From Paraniabella hibiscisoli (GTDB taxonomy: Bacteria; Bacteroidota; Bacteroidia; Chitinophagales; Chitinophagaceae): a DNA stretch of 64,000 nucleotides. The notes beneath the pieces are model-generated. The model saw only the letters and a list, made by a program, of their open reading frames with translations, ran no database searches and had not been told where the DNA came from. Position numbers and translations under genes: made by a program. The DNA is taken from NCBI RefSeq assembly GCF_022512515.1, contig NZ_JAKWBK010000003.1, positions 434,001-498,000 on the forward strand, given 5' to 3'. Every line of letters begins with the position of its first letter. The first letter of the stretch is position 1. Shown piece by piece: positions 34,886 through 44,265 of the stretch.

Positions 34886-35467
34886 TTGCTCATGCATACA
34901 GTCATTGGGAAATCAGCAATAAGAAAACCACCACTCTGGTTAATAACACCTGTTATAAGCCTGATATTGATTGGAATAAGCCTGTACATCTTTATTGATC
35001 CATGGAATAGTTATCTTCAATTAATCAAGCTATCGGGAGGATGTATCTTGCTACACGGAGTATTCCTGATAATCATCTACTACTTTGATAAAACAGTTCC
35101 TGGTAGCTCAAATAGCTTACTCGCCGAAGGAATACTCAATAGTCTGTTCGGCGCTATAATGTTGTTTAATCCCTTCTTAAATTTCTTTCTCTTCTCCTAT
35201 TTCGTTGGTATATGGATTACAGGTTGGGGTATTCTTAAAATAATTCAATCCATATTCCAAAAGAAGGAACTGAAAGCATGGTATTTTATAAGTTTAGAAG
35301 GGTGCTTTGCCATTGTAATTGGTTATCTGCTTTTAAAATATCCATTTATAAAAACACCGCCAACCATCCAGTGGATCTGTCTCTTACTTGTACTTCTGAG
35401 TATTTTGAACATATCCGTCAACCTGATAAATAGAACTTTCCAAAAAAACCTTCCTATTATCCTGTAA
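34886..35467 (+). CDS. DUF308 / HdeD-like membrane protein
   Basis: 193 aa, intact; an internal ATG two codons in is also possible. Six transmembrane helices arranged as three hairpins are visible: WLITPVISLILIGISLYIFI, GCILLHGVFLIIIYYF, ILNSLFGAIMLFNPFLNFF, YFVGIWITGWGILKIIQ, FAIVIGYLLLKYP and ICLLLVLLSILNISVNL. This matches the HdeD/DUF308 family, whose E. coli member takes part in acid resistance at high cell density. It has a perfect FNR-like box upstream and no close partner, so it looks like a single-gene unit. Confidence 0.78.
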   Translation: MLMHTVIGKSAIRKPPLWLITPVISLILIGISLYIFIDPWNSYLQLIKLSGGCILLHGVFLIIIYYFDKTVPGSSNSLLAEGILNSLFGAIMLFNPFLNFFLFSYFVGIWITGWGILKIIQSIFQKKELKAWYFISLEGCFAIVIGYLLLKYPFIKTPPTIQWICLLLVLLSILNISVNLINRTFQKNLPIIL

Positions 35468-35716
35468 TAACAGCTTTTACTTTAAAATAATCTTAGTGCC
35501 TTAATTTATCGGTATATTTATCAAACTAAAGGCAATTTCCCAAACGATTATCAATTAAGTTTTAGGCTGGTATCGATGGATTTCATTCTTTATAATCTAA
35601 TTATAAAAAGAAGACAAGCAATTTGTTTAATTGTTAGTGATATAGAATGAGGATTTTTTAGCACATCCCGGTAAAGAATAGCCAATACTGCAAATGAAAT
35701 TAAGAACTTATGCATT

Positions 35717-36772
35717 ATGATAAAGATATTGCTTATAGAAGACAATCTGGAAATCAGAGAAAATATCACCGAGATTCTTGAACTTGGCGGCTATCAGGTA
35801 TTTACAACTTCAAATGGCAAAGATGGTGTTGACACAGCTATCAAAGAGCGGCCCAACCTCATCCTTTGTGATATCATGATGCCGGTTCTGGACGGTTACG
35901 GGGTGCTATACCTCATTCAGAGGCATACAGAACTACAAGGCATTCCTTTTATATTTTTGACAGCGAAATCTGAAAGACATGAGATGAGAAAAGGAATGGA
36001 ATTGGGTGCAGACGATTACATTACTAAACCCTTCCACAGTACAGAGCTTCTTAATGCCATAGAAGTCCGCCTGGCAAAAGTGGATAATTTAAAACGTCTT
36101 TTACCAGGCAATCTGGAGGAGTTAATGAACTCGTTTCTATTACGTATGGCAGGGATTACCTGGAAGAATTAAAAAAAACAGAAACATAAACCACTATAAA
36201 AAAAAACAGGTTATTTATACAGAGGGCAATCATCCATCGCGTCTGTATTATATACAAAAAGGCAAGGTAAAGACCTTTAAACGTAACAACGACGGGAAAG
36301 ATTTTATAGTTGGCCTACACACCGAGGGTGATTTTCTCGGCTACATGCCGCTTATTGAAGGACGGATTTATCATGAAACTGCCGAAGCTATGACAGATGT
36401 AGCGCTTTCAATAATCCCCCGATCGGAATTTGAAGAATTACTCGGCAGCAATCTGGTAGTCATGAAAAAGTTTATGAGCATACTAGCCCGGAATGTTGAT
36501 GAGAAAGCCGAACAATTACTTTCAGTGGCTTATAATTCTTTACGAAAAAAGTTGCAAATACCCTGGTTATGCTTAATGAAAAGTACAATATAAATGACGC
36601 CGACAATTTTTATATTGATTTATCACGCGATAATCTGGCGGCTATAGCCGGAGTAGCCAAAGAATCGATGATTCGTATGCTTAGCGAGCTTAAAGATGAA
36701 AAAATAATTGGCATGGAAGGAAGCCGGATTAAAATTCTGAACTATGTCAAATTAGAAAATATGTTCAACTAG
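35717..36772 (+). CDS. Receiver-Crp/Fnr fusion transcription regulator (three frameshifts)
   Basis: The CheY-like receiver (1-120) has phospho-acceptor Asp52 in LILCDIMMPVLDGYG and Lys in ITKPFHS. A cyclic-nucleotide-binding-like beta roll (about 150-255: KKKQVIYTEGNHPSRLYYIQ) and a winged HTH (about 275-345) follow in the same frame once A runs near 36125, 36177 and 36550 are restored (352 aa). The recognition helix AGVAKESMIRMLSEL keeps the Glu and Arg of Crp/Fnr that read a TGA half-site. No Fe-S cysteine cluster is seen, so phosphorylation, not oxygen-labile iron, is the likely switch. The PAS histidine kinase at 38613 is the obvious partner, and the TGAT-N4-ATCA boxes in the island the obvious targets. 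Its stop overlaps the convergent gene by 8 bp. Confidence 0.87.
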
Positions 36773-37106
36773 CTCGCTTGTGATTGAGGAAGTTAAGGAA
36801 AGACAACTTCATTTTTTGAAATTCTATTTGCAAGCGCATAATGGCCTTTTCTAAGTTTAGATATTGCTTCTTGTTCACTTGCCTCATACCATGTATAGAT
36901 ACCTCCTCTAATAAAACGGCAATATCCCTACGTAACAGGTCTATGATCTGATCCTTTTCCACAAATTGTTGTTGAAACATTTCTGCATGTTCAACAAAAT
37001 CAACAGGCACCTGACCACTAATTGATTCTGAAAGCCAATCTTTTAGTTGAACATTTTCCTTTTTAAGTTCGTTCAGAATGCCGAGCCACTTTCTATACGC
37101 TGTCAT
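36765..37106 (-). CDS. Conserved hypothetical coiled-coil protein
   Basis: 113 aa from the chosen ATG (MTAYRKWLGILNELKKENVQ); an upstream in-frame ATG at 37175 would add 23 unconvincing residues. The protein is helical and charged, with heptad-like stretches (KWLGILNELKKENVQLKDWL and a second helix bundle QYLNLEKAIMRLQIEFQKMK) and resembles small helical-bundle proteins. I know no function. It converges with the receiver-Crp gene, overlapping by 8 bp, and belongs to the island cargo. Confidence 0.6.
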   Translation of the reverse strand: MTAYRKWLGILNELKKENVQLKDWLSESISGQVPVDFVEHAEMFQQQFVEKDQIIDLLRRDIAVLLEEVSIHGMRQVNKKQYLNLEKAIMRLQIEFQKMKLSFLNFLNHKRAS

Positions 37107-37348
37107 AAAATACCTGTTACAATTAAATATATCATGATCCGATAACCGGCCTCTTATTTTAAGTAGACGCACCACGAAACTTTGTTTCGCAATGCAATTT
37201 TCATAACATCAGTTCACCAGGTAAAGGCCGCTAACTACCATACCCAATAGCTTTCAAACTTTGGCGCTTTTTAAAGGGCTTTTAGCCCGAAATTTGTACA
37301 TAAATGTATTAATGAAAGCAGGAGCCTCTAAATGTAATTTCAATGTCT

Positions 37349-37804
37349 CTACACGCTTTCAAAAATGGAGCTGCGACCGGTCATCTCTTTCAATTGTATG
37401 CAGAAAAATACGCCATCGTCTTTTGAACCAGAAAGGGCAAACGGCCAATAGGGAGATCGTAACAATTCATCGCTGTCTACCTTGGCAAGAACACGTTGCT
37501 GCAAAACACGAATAGCCTCCATTCGTTCGTCCTTTTGGGAAAGTTCGTGAAATGTTCCCCAGCAAACAACGCTCTCCCATTTTAGTATAGTATCAATATT
37601 TTCGACCTGGAAACAAACAGCCGGATTTTCACGCAACAATCTCAGTTTTAGTCCCTCACTGGTTCTGCAAAAAATACACTCATTGTCATAAGCGTAACAA
37701 ATAGGAACGATATAAGTGACCCCATCAGCGTGACAACCGATATGGCCGAACATCATTTTTTGCAATATATTTTTTATTTCATTTTTATTTAACTCCCTGA
37801 GCAT
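37349..37804 (-). CDS. Pyridoxamine 5'-phosphate oxidase-like flavin-binding protein
   Basis: 151 aa from MLRELNKNE, intact. Split-barrel features are KMMFGHIGCHADGVTYIVPI, CYAYDNECIFCRTSEGLKL and RENPAVCFQVENIDTILKWE, as in the small FMN-binding PNPOx-like family (PF12900 type). Such proteins bind flavin or F420-like cofactors; true pyridoxine metabolism is unlikely for this short form. Homologues are found in hypoxia and stress regulons. A degenerate FNR-like box lies 108 bp upstream. Confidence 0.8.
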   Translation of the reverse strand: MLRELNKNEIKNILQKMMFGHIGCHADGVTYIVPICYAYDNECIFCRTSEGLKLRLLRENPAVCFQVENIDTILKWESVVCWGTFHELSQKDERMEAIRVLQQRVLAKVDSDELLRSPYWPFALSGSKDDGVFFCIQLKEMTGRSSIFESV

Positions 37805-37906
37805 GATCTTTATATTTATTATTATCAAAAAAGCTTCTCACATAGTTAAGAGAAATAAAGATGCAACAAGCAACATAAAGGTATTTTACTATCTCCGGGC
37901 TAACAA

Positions 37907-37918
37907 TGATTCACGTCA
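37907..37918. promoter_or_regulatory. Degenerate FNR-like box upstream of the PNPOx-like gene
   Basis: TGAT-tcac-GTCA, one mismatch from TGAT-N4-ATCA, centred 108.5 bp before the ATG at 37804. Confidence 0.3.
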
Positions 37919-38091
37919 CCAACACTACTAATATTCAACATCCGACTACTAACACTACTTACTAATTACCCTAAAGCTATTTCCGTGTAATTGGGAGTAT
38001 CCTGATAGAATCGCTTCATAAAATAGCCTATACGTCGTCTGATATAAGCGCAGATTGATGGCTTCGCTTTATGCATATAGAAACATTTAGC

Positions 38092-38415
38092 CTAAGATAT
38101 TTTAAATTTTATAAAGACTTTATTTGACGAAAATTCCTTCACCAAATAAAAAGTTGCCATACCTGAAAGATCAATGCTCCTGGGAACGTCCTTTTTGTGA
38201 AAGTGCAATTTAGAATGAAACGCATTATCCATACCAGTTATATCAACATAGGGCTTATCGAGGTTAAAGCATATGTATCCGTCTACATCAAAATAAAATC
38301 CCCTTATTAAAGAAGTCGGAAATTTGAAAGCCTGATTAGCCGGGTCATAAAATATCGCAACATCCAACCCCGTCATCCTGCCTTTTAAAAATTCAAATTT
38401 CGAGCGTCTATTCAT
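38092..38415 (-). CDS. Small uncharacterised protein
   Basis: 107 aa from MNRRSKFEFLKG (two residues longer if the ATG at 38421 is used), intact. Visible pattern: FLKGRMTGLDVAIFYDPANQ, FKFPTSLIRGFYFDVDGYIC and a beta-rich C-terminus ending VFIKFKIS. No signal peptide or membrane segment. The strand pattern suggests a short beta-barrel, possibly related to flavin split-barrels, but I cannot place it in a family. It is divergent from the PAS kinase gene, with a TGAC/GTCA palindrome between them. Confidence 0.5.
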   Translation of the reverse strand: MNRRSKFEFLKGRMTGLDVAIFYDPANQAFKFPTSLIRGFYFDVDGYICFNLDKPYVDITGMDNAFHSKLHFHKKDVPRSIDLSGMATFYLVKEFSSNKVFIKFKIS

Positions 38416-38481
38416 GACCAATTTTAGAGTTAAATTAAGACACCAGGGGGTAAAACCCGATGATCTTGGTCGGTTTAACCT

Positions 38482-38493
38482 TGACGTTGGTCA
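38482..38493. promoter_or_regulatory. Crp/Fnr-type palindrome between the small gene and the PAS kinase gene
   Basis: TGAC-gttg-GTCA, a perfect palindrome with the N4 spacing of the other island boxes but TGAC half-sites. Its centre is 66.5 bp from 38421, again fitting a class II layout for the small gene. Confidence 0.4.
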
Positions 38494-38612
38494 TCAATCA
38501 CTGTTACCTTCGGCATGTTCTATCAGAAAATGTGTTTTGCTAATTATGAGTCATTTATATTACCCACGCACCGGAGAATAAAAACTACCTTTAGAATAGC
38601 AAATCACAGGTT

Positions 38613-40199
38613 ATGAATAAAGATACCGGCATTGGATTTGATGTGCTTTTCAGTAACGCCTCCTGGGAATTTTAGTCGCAGACGAGTTGGGAACAATGGT
38701 TCTCGTAAACCCTTTTCTTCTTGAGCAATTTGGCTATGCAGAAAAAGAATTGCTCGGGCAACAGATAGAAAAACTCATTCCCGAAAGATATCATTTAAGG
38801 CATGTAAAGCATGTTTCTTATTATAACCAACATCCCAAAAAAAGACCCATGGGCCTGGGCCTTGACCTTTATGGAATTCGAAAGGATAAAACAGAGTTCC
38901 CGGTAGAAGTTAGCCTGGGGAATTACCAAACAGATCAGGGTAAGTATGTAATTGCTTTTTTAAGCGATATCTCAAAAAGAAAAGTAGCAGAGAACGCTTT
39001 GCAGCAATTGAACGAAGAGCTGGAACAAAAGGTAGAAGACCGGACTATAACGCTTAAAAACACCGTTAAACAACTTGCTGCGCTCATTGCCGAAACAGAG
39101 GTCAAGGATGCAGAGCTCAATCGTGTCAATATATTTCTAAAAAACATCTGGGACCATGCCGAGGCCATTATATTAGTTACCGATAAAGAAGGCATTATCA
39201 AAATGATGAATCCTGCTGCCGAACGATTATTGAAATATAAAGAAGCTGAATTGATGAATAGGAAAACACCCTCGATTTTCTTAGACAATGATCACCTAGC
39301 CTTCTCCAGCTTTATTGAAAAGGTATATGCCGGCCAGCCCATAGAAAGAGAGATTTACTATACACCCAAAGATGGTATCCGTTTTCCTGTATCGCAAACT
39401 TTTACATCGATGCGCAATGCCAGGGGTGAAATTGAAGGCTACCTGATCATATCTATGGACATATCCAGGCGAAAAAGGCAGAGAATGATATGATCATCGC
39501 CCTAAATAAAGAAAAGGACTTAAGCGAGCTAAAATCAAGGTTTGTTTCCATAGCATCCCACGAGTTTCGTACACCACTTAGTACGGTACTTTCTTCGGCG
39601 TACCTGGTGTCTCAATATGCCGGAAATGAAGATCAGCCCCGCAGAGAAAAGCACATACAGCGAATTATTTCTTCGGTTGATATGCTTACTGACATTTTAA
39701 ATGATTTTCTGTCTGTAGGGAAAATTGAAGAAGGGAAAATTCAAATACGGCGAAGTCTATTTGATATAAAACAGCATATACAACAAATCGTAAGTGAATT
39801 AAACGGACTGCTAAAGAAAAACCAACAAATAAAATATACGCATAAGGGTAAGGAAAAACTCGAACTCGATCCGTCTTTAATGAGGCAAATTTTGACAAAC
39901 CTGTTGTCCAATGCAATAAAATTCTCCCCGAAGGTGGCATTATCAACCTTGAAAGTGAGCTTACATCCAAAGACCTAAAAATCTCGGTTGCTGATCAGGG
40001 TATTGGTATTTCCGAGGAGGATCAGCAACATTTATTTGAACGCTTTTTTCGAGGCACTAACGCTACCAATGTACAGGGTACTGGTCTTGGGCTTCATATT
40101 GTAAGCAGGTATGCGGAATTGTTAAATGGAAACATTACCTGTAAGAGCCAAATAAATGCCGGCACTACCTTTAACCTGCATTTTCAACTAACCCAGTAA
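38613..40199 (+). CDS. PAS-PAS sensor histidine kinase (three frameshifts)
   Basis: 529 aa after restoring a C near 38661, an A near 39475 and a C near 39930. PAS1 (about 10-125: NASLGILVADELGTMVLVNP, GYAEKELLGQQIEKLIPERY) and a coiled linker precede PAS2 (about 165-285). HisKA follows with the phospho-His in SIASHEFRTPLSTVLSSAYL, then the HATPase with N box (LLSNAIKFSP) and G boxes (VADQGIGISEED, GTGLGLHIVSRYAELLNG). No transmembrane helix is seen, so the signal is cytoplasmic, such as oxygen, redox or a ligand. PAS1 has a His at the position that binds haem in FixL (PERYHLRH versus PEPYRSRH), though FixL's distal Arg is absent. Likely partner: the receiver-Crp fusion. Confidence 0.87.
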
Positions 40200-40662
40200 G
40201 AAGTATTTTTGAAAACATTATAAAAGACCGATTACTTTCCTCCAGGCATACACAATCCCATGCACGGTGTACCAAAGTTATAACAAAGTCCAGGCGCCAA
40301 TCCTTTGTGTTTTTTACAACTGCAGTGTTAGATCACTCCTCAAGTAATTTACCGAAATTGCTGTCATTACTTTCGAAAGAGACGTAGGTGCCAGCCAAGA
40401 GGAACGTCTTCTCTCGCCATGGACATACTTCTTTAAAACTGATAATGATTGTTTGAATATAGTAAAGCTGTTAGTTGTTAATCAATTCGTTAGAAAATTA
40501 CATAATGAACAGATTCCCCGTAGACGATCAGATGATACTGAAAGACGAAAGCTTGCGTCCAATACGACTCCCCGCAGGTGATAAGGATCAGCGAAGATCC
40601 CAATGGATATCATTGGCAAAGCCTGTCACTACCTTGTAGATTGCAGGTAAAACAATTAAAAA
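40200..40662. other. Intergenic region before the alcohol dehydrogenase gene
   Basis: 463 bp without a supported gene. It contains the FNR-like box at 40579-40590 in its last 90 bp; nothing else is recognisable. Confidence 0.5.
40579..40590. promoter_or_regulatory. FNR-like box upstream of the alcohol dehydrogenase gene
   Basis: Perfect TGAT-aagg-ATCA. The centre is 78.5 bp before the ATG at 40663; a class II start site would leave a leader of about 37 nt. Confidence 0.6.
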
Positions 40663-41706
40663 ATGAAAGCATTAGTGTATCACAGACCGGGAAAAAAATC
40701 ATGGGACGATAAACCTCAACCAGTTATTCTTAAGCCAACCGATGCTATAATTAAGATAACAAAAACAACTATCTGCGGTACAGATCTTCATATTCTAAAA
40801 GGAGATGTGGCTGATGTGACAGAAGGACGAATACTCGGTCACGAAGGCGTTGGGATCGTGGAAAAAACAGGGGACGCCGTTACTAACTTTAAAAAAGGCG
40901 ACCGCGTTTTAATTTCCTGCATTACGGCCTGTGCCAAATGCGTTTACTGTAAAAAAGGAATGTACTCACATTGTGTGGATGGAGGATGGATACTAGGTCA
41001 TTTGATAGACGGCACCCAGGCCGAATTTGTTAGAATTCCTTATGCAGATTCCAGTCTTTATCCTATTCCTGAAGGAAGTGACGAAGATGCCCTGGTAATG
41101 CTAAGTGATATACTGCCTACGGGATTTGAATGTGGGGTGCTGAACGGAAAAGTGCAGCCAGGTAGCACCGTTGCCATTGTAGGGGCGGGTCCTATTGGGT
41201 TGGCTGCATTGCTTACGGCACAATTTTATAGCCCTTCGGCAATTATTATGATAGACTCGAATGAGAACCGCCTTTCAATTGCCCTGCAATTTGGCGCTAC
41301 TCACACTACTAACTATGAACAGGAAAACAGTGTCCAAAAGATCATGGAGTTGACAGAAAACACAGGAGTTGATACAGCCATTGAAGCCGTAGGTGTACCT
41401 GCCAGTTTTGCACTTTGCCAGTCTATTATTGCCCCGGGCGGTACCATAGCCAATATTGGTGTGCACGGCAAAAGCGTTGAATTGCACCTTGAGCAATTAT
41501 GGTCACACAATATTACTATCACTACCCGGCTGGTAGACACCGTTACAACACCCCTTTTATTGAAGACGATTAGCTCCAAAAAAGTGGACGCTAAAAAACT
41601 AATAACGCATTACTTCAGCTTAAATGACATTATAAGTGCTTACGACACTTTTGAAAGAGCGGCGTCCACAAAAGCATTGAAAATTATTTTAAATAACGAT
41701 TTATGA
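40663..41706 (+). CDS. Zinc-dependent alcohol dehydrogenase (MDR family)
   Basis: 347 aa, intact. Reduces or oxidises alcohols and aldehydes with NAD(P). Catalytic zinc ligands are Cys38 in TTICGTDLH and His60 in ILGHEGVG; the structural zinc ligands are Cys90, Cys93, Cys96 and Cys104 (CAKCVYCKKGMYSHC). The Rossmann motif is VAIVGAGPIGLAAL. TGFECGVLNG and the ordering resemble the short-chain or butanol-type MDR group; the substrate is not deducible. It begins a two-gene unit with a usp (ATGA overlap). An ADH under FNR-type control fits fermentative redox balancing when oxygen is short. Confidence 0.93.
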   Translation: MKALVYHRPGKKSWDDKPQPVILKPTDAIIKITKTTICGTDLHILKGDVADVTEGRILGHEGVGIVEKTGDAVTNFKKGDRVLISCITACAKCVYCKKGMYSHCVDGGWILGHLIDGTQAEFVRIPYADSSLYPIPEGSDEDALVMLSDILPTGFECGVLNGKVQPGSTVAIVGAGPIGLAALLTAQFYSPSAIIMIDSNENRLSIALQFGATHTTNYEQENSVQKIMELTENTGVDTAIEAVGVPASFALCQSIIAPGGTIANIGVHGKSVELHLEQLWSHNITITTRLVDTVTTPLLLKTISSKKVDAKKLITHYFSLNDIISAYDTFERAASTKALKIILNNDL

Positions 41707-42502
41707 AAAAGGTAATTCTTGTTTGTGATGGCGAAAATTATTCCCATGGCGTATTTGAGTTTATCAAACAATGTCAACAGCATGAAGCATCATTCATCAA
41801 AGGAATATTTTTCTCATCTATCGACATAGTAGCATCTGTTGCCCGTGATTTTTGGGAGGAGAAGGATAGTATCAATGGTGTAGCTTCGATGGCAGTTGAG
41901 CGTTTTGCCAATCAGTGTAAAAATAACAATATCCAATTTGCTATAGAGGAAAAGGATGCCTCATACTGGAGCAAAGTGTTTTGGCAAATAGAGTCCAGGT
42001 TCGCCGATTATATTGTTCTAAGCCAGTCAATGATTGGGAAAGATGTAGACTCAAAACAGCCCAATGCATTTATGCAAGAGTTATTTCGCTGGGCCGATTG
42101 CCCCATCCTGGTTGTTCCTGAAAATATAAGAAAAATAGAGTCTCTTATTGCGACTTACGATGGTTCCGGGAAAGTATGCACGCAATTAAGGAATTTATTA
42201 AAATTTTCCCTCACTATTGCAACTTACCTGCAAGCTTCGTTTATGTTAAAGATGAGGACAACGAAGACATTCCACAATCGAAATTGTTAAAAGAGTTTGT
42301 CAATATAAATTTTCAAAACGCAGTAATCCAAAAATTACACTGGGACTATGAAAAGCTATTTTCCACCTGGATTGAGTGCCACAAAAACCCGTTGATTATA
42401 GCAGGTTCCTACAACCGATCTATCCTTTCTTACCTGCTCGAAACAAGTTTCTCGGATCTGATAATAAAGGATCAAATTGCACCCATATTTATTGCTCATT
42501 AA
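41703..42502 (+). CDS. Universal stress protein-like, third copy (one frameshift)
   Basis: 266 aa after restoring an A near 42174. The start MKKVILVCDGENYSHGVFEF is a Usp-like first strand and helix; DYIVLSQSM and CPILVVPENIRKIESLIATY close the first domain, and the second ends with LSYLLETSFSDLIIKDQIAP. The nucleotide motif of ATP-binding Usp proteins is not apparent. It overlaps the ADH stop by 4 bp (ATGA), so the two are translationally coupled and share the upstream FNR-like box. It is the last cargo gene before the right island end. Confidence 0.8.
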
Positions 42503-42959
42503 TATTAGTTTCCAATTAAGAAAAACTCAAAACCCCAAATTTTGAACCTAAATGATAGCCCAAGAGCTTGAAGATAAATGTCTAGCCGGATAAATGGTAA
42601 TTAAGATTGTATTTCATATAATCATCAAATAGAGGCATTAAATAGACTCTCCAAATGCAATTATCTAAAAAAATAGTGCTTTCTGGTAAGCATGCTATGT
42701 TAATGCAATTTCACTTGCAATGAGCAATGATGACAACGCTCAAGTGACTTTGACTTATTTATCAAAGCTCTTATAGCACCTTGCTTTAAAAATTACTATT
42801 GGTGTTTGAAATATAACAGCTTGGCTGTCTTTTCGACAAAAAGATCAAAAGAGGATACAAAGTGTGTAAATAACTGACACATTTATTCTTTGCCATCCCA
42901 TTGGACGGATTTGAAGTTGTCAAAGCCGCCAAAAAAAATGGTTAAGGGCATTTGAAGTA
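42503..42959. other. Intergenic stretch near the right island end
   Basis: About 460 bp with no supported gene. A short inverted repeat (CTTTGA...TCAAAG) is visible; nothing else is recognised. Confidence 0.4.
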
Positions 42960-43109
42960 ATGGAATTGTTAGGTCTTTCAGAAGTTAAACTGCAAATGCT
43001 GAGGGATAATAGTATAATTTCATTTAGCAGGTTGGGTGGCATATGCTACTACAATATTGATAACATTGACAAGGTGTTAAAAAATGGAGTAGTATCTGAT
43101 GATCTTTAG
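42960..43109 (+). CDS. Excisionase-like HTH_17 protein, short or remnant
   Basis: 49 aa from ATG 42960: MELLGLSEVKLQMLRDNSII continuing to SRLGGICYYNIDNIDKVLKN. This is the MerR/excisionase-type helix-turn-helix pattern (E-LLG-S-V-L--LRD---I-FSR-G---YY---DI-K-L). The open frame extends upstream without an ATG (KKWLRAFEV), as in longer homologues, so the N-terminus may be lost or use another start. It lies 160 bp inside the right attachment site, where recombination directionality factors are often found. Confidence 0.55.
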   Translation: MELLGLSEVKLQMLRDNSIISFSRLGGICYYNIDNIDKVLKNGVVSDDL

Positions 43110-43200
43110 CCCAAGCAAGAACTGCGCTTTTTTTGTCATTATAACCTAGAGTATTTGAAAAGTTTTCCACAGATACCTTGAACCATTTATAGCTCGATTT

Positions 43201-43214
43201 GGTTTTATCAGGAG
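43201..43214 (+). repeat. Right copy of the 14-bp island-end repeat
   Basis: Identical to 23261-23274 (ggttttatcaggag), same orientation, 53 bp inside the right attachment repeat. Possible integrase or excisionase binding site. Confidence 0.4.
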
Positions 43215-43224
43215 CAAAAGAGCA

Positions 43225-43256
43225 TAAAAATAGGCCTTACATAAATTGTAAGACCT
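43225..43256 (-). terminator. Rho-independent terminator of tRNA-Ala
   Basis: On the minus strand AGGTCTTACA and TGTAAGGCCT form a 10-pair stem (one mismatch) with a 5-base loop, followed by ATTTTTAT, starting about 11 bp after the tRNA 3' end. It lies on the island side, so the island supplies both the tRNA 3' end and its terminator. Confidence 0.7.
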
Positions 43257-43266
43257 TGGTAATCAG

Positions 43267-43340
<74 letters not shown>

Positions 43341-43491
43341 TTGCTCCTGAGCGGAGAGCGAAATTAAAGGAAACAATCAATTTATCCAAGTTCAATTACA
43401 GGAATCTATTAAATGACAGCGGGTTTCTCACCAGAGAGATCAGGAATTTCGGCTTCCCGGAGCTTGCTGGCAGTATTTCTGAGGGTGGTGG

Positions 43492-43827
43492 CTATTTTTT
43501 ATCGGCCTTGCTGCCTATGAGCCGGGTAGCTACCTCCCTTACTAAAAAAGGTACTATCAGTTTAGGAAGCCAGCCGGCTTTTTTCAACAATACCTTTCCT
43601 ATCAAAAACTCACTGGCCCGCTTAATGCCAAATTTCACCAAAGGATTGGTAGTACTGGTACTCAATGCGCCCTGCGCTGTTTTCTTTATATTGGAAAAGG
43701 GATTGACCTCTTCTTTTATACCTTCGAAGGACTCTTTGATGCTGGCCTTGCTGGCTTTAAGGCGCTCTTTGAGGCGCGCCTTCTCCTCCATTAAGTCTTC
43801 GAAATTATTGATCTCCGGTTTAGCCAT
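43492..43827 (-). CDS. Conserved hypothetical protein in envelope-stress cluster
   Basis: 111 aa, intact. The charged helical N-terminus (LMEEKARLKERLKASKASIK) precedes a C-terminal part with hydrophobic segments (FLIGKVLLKKAGWLPKLIVP). No signal peptide. It overlaps the holin-like gene upstream by 8 bp, so the two are coupled. It is part of a YtxH/holin-like/hypothetical trio, an arrangement I associate with Bacteroidota; function unknown. Confidence 0.7.
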   Translation of the reverse strand: MAKPEINNFEDLMEEKARLKERLKASKASIKESFEGIKEEVNPFSNIKKTAQGALSTSTTNPLVKFGIKRASEFLIGKVLLKKAGWLPKLIVPFLVREVATRLIGSKADKK

Positions 43828-44158
43828 AAATCTTATTTATGATGATATTTCTAATAAGGTTAATTACTTTCTTTTTGAGCAATACGATCAGGAGCAGTAC
43901 CACAAACAAGCCTCCCGATACTATAAAGAAGCCCAATACGTGATTGTTCAGCTTTACACCTACCCACCAACTTAAGCCAAAGCAGGCAAAAAAGAGGGCA
44001 AAAAATAATAATGCAAATAGAAGGAGCGTAATTAAAAGCGAGGCTCCCAGCTTACTTCCTTTATCAGCAACTTTTACTACAGATAAACGGTAATAGGTTT
44101 TGGCAATATCTTCTACGTTATCCACAATGTCCTCTACCTTATCTTTTATGTCGAACAT
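43820..44158 (-). CDS. Holin-superfamily-III-like small membrane protein
   Basis: 112 aa, intact. The amphipathic N-terminus (IKDKVEDIVDNVEDIAKTYY) is followed by two long transmembrane helices (LLITLLLFALLFFALFFACF and NHVLGFFIVSGGLFVVLLLI) and a basic tail. This matches the phage_holin_3-like/DUF1469-type proteins common in bacteria, which are not phage genes despite the name. It lies 107 bp after YtxH and overlaps the next gene. Confidence 0.72.
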   Translation of the reverse strand: MFDIKDKVEDIVDNVEDIAKTYYRLSVVKVADKGSKLGASLLITLLLFALLFFALFFACFGLSWWVGVKLNNHVLGFFIVSGGLFVVLLLIVLLKKKVINLIRNIIINKIYG

Positions 44159-44265
44159 AGATTTAGTTTATGTAGTTAAATAAAAGAGGTTGCCTGCGAA
44201 ATCGTTCACAATAGTTACTATTATGAAAAACCTACGGGCAACCCCATTAAAAGCTAAAAACAGAA

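Noticed and set aside
37276-37292. Terminator hairpin for the PNPOx-like gene
   Set aside because: Only a five-pair stem with a 3-base loop and an interrupted T tract on the minus strand.
43820-44158. Prophage holin suggesting a phage remnant beside the tRNA
   Set aside because: This holin-like family is a common chromosomal membrane protein group, and no other phage gene is present.
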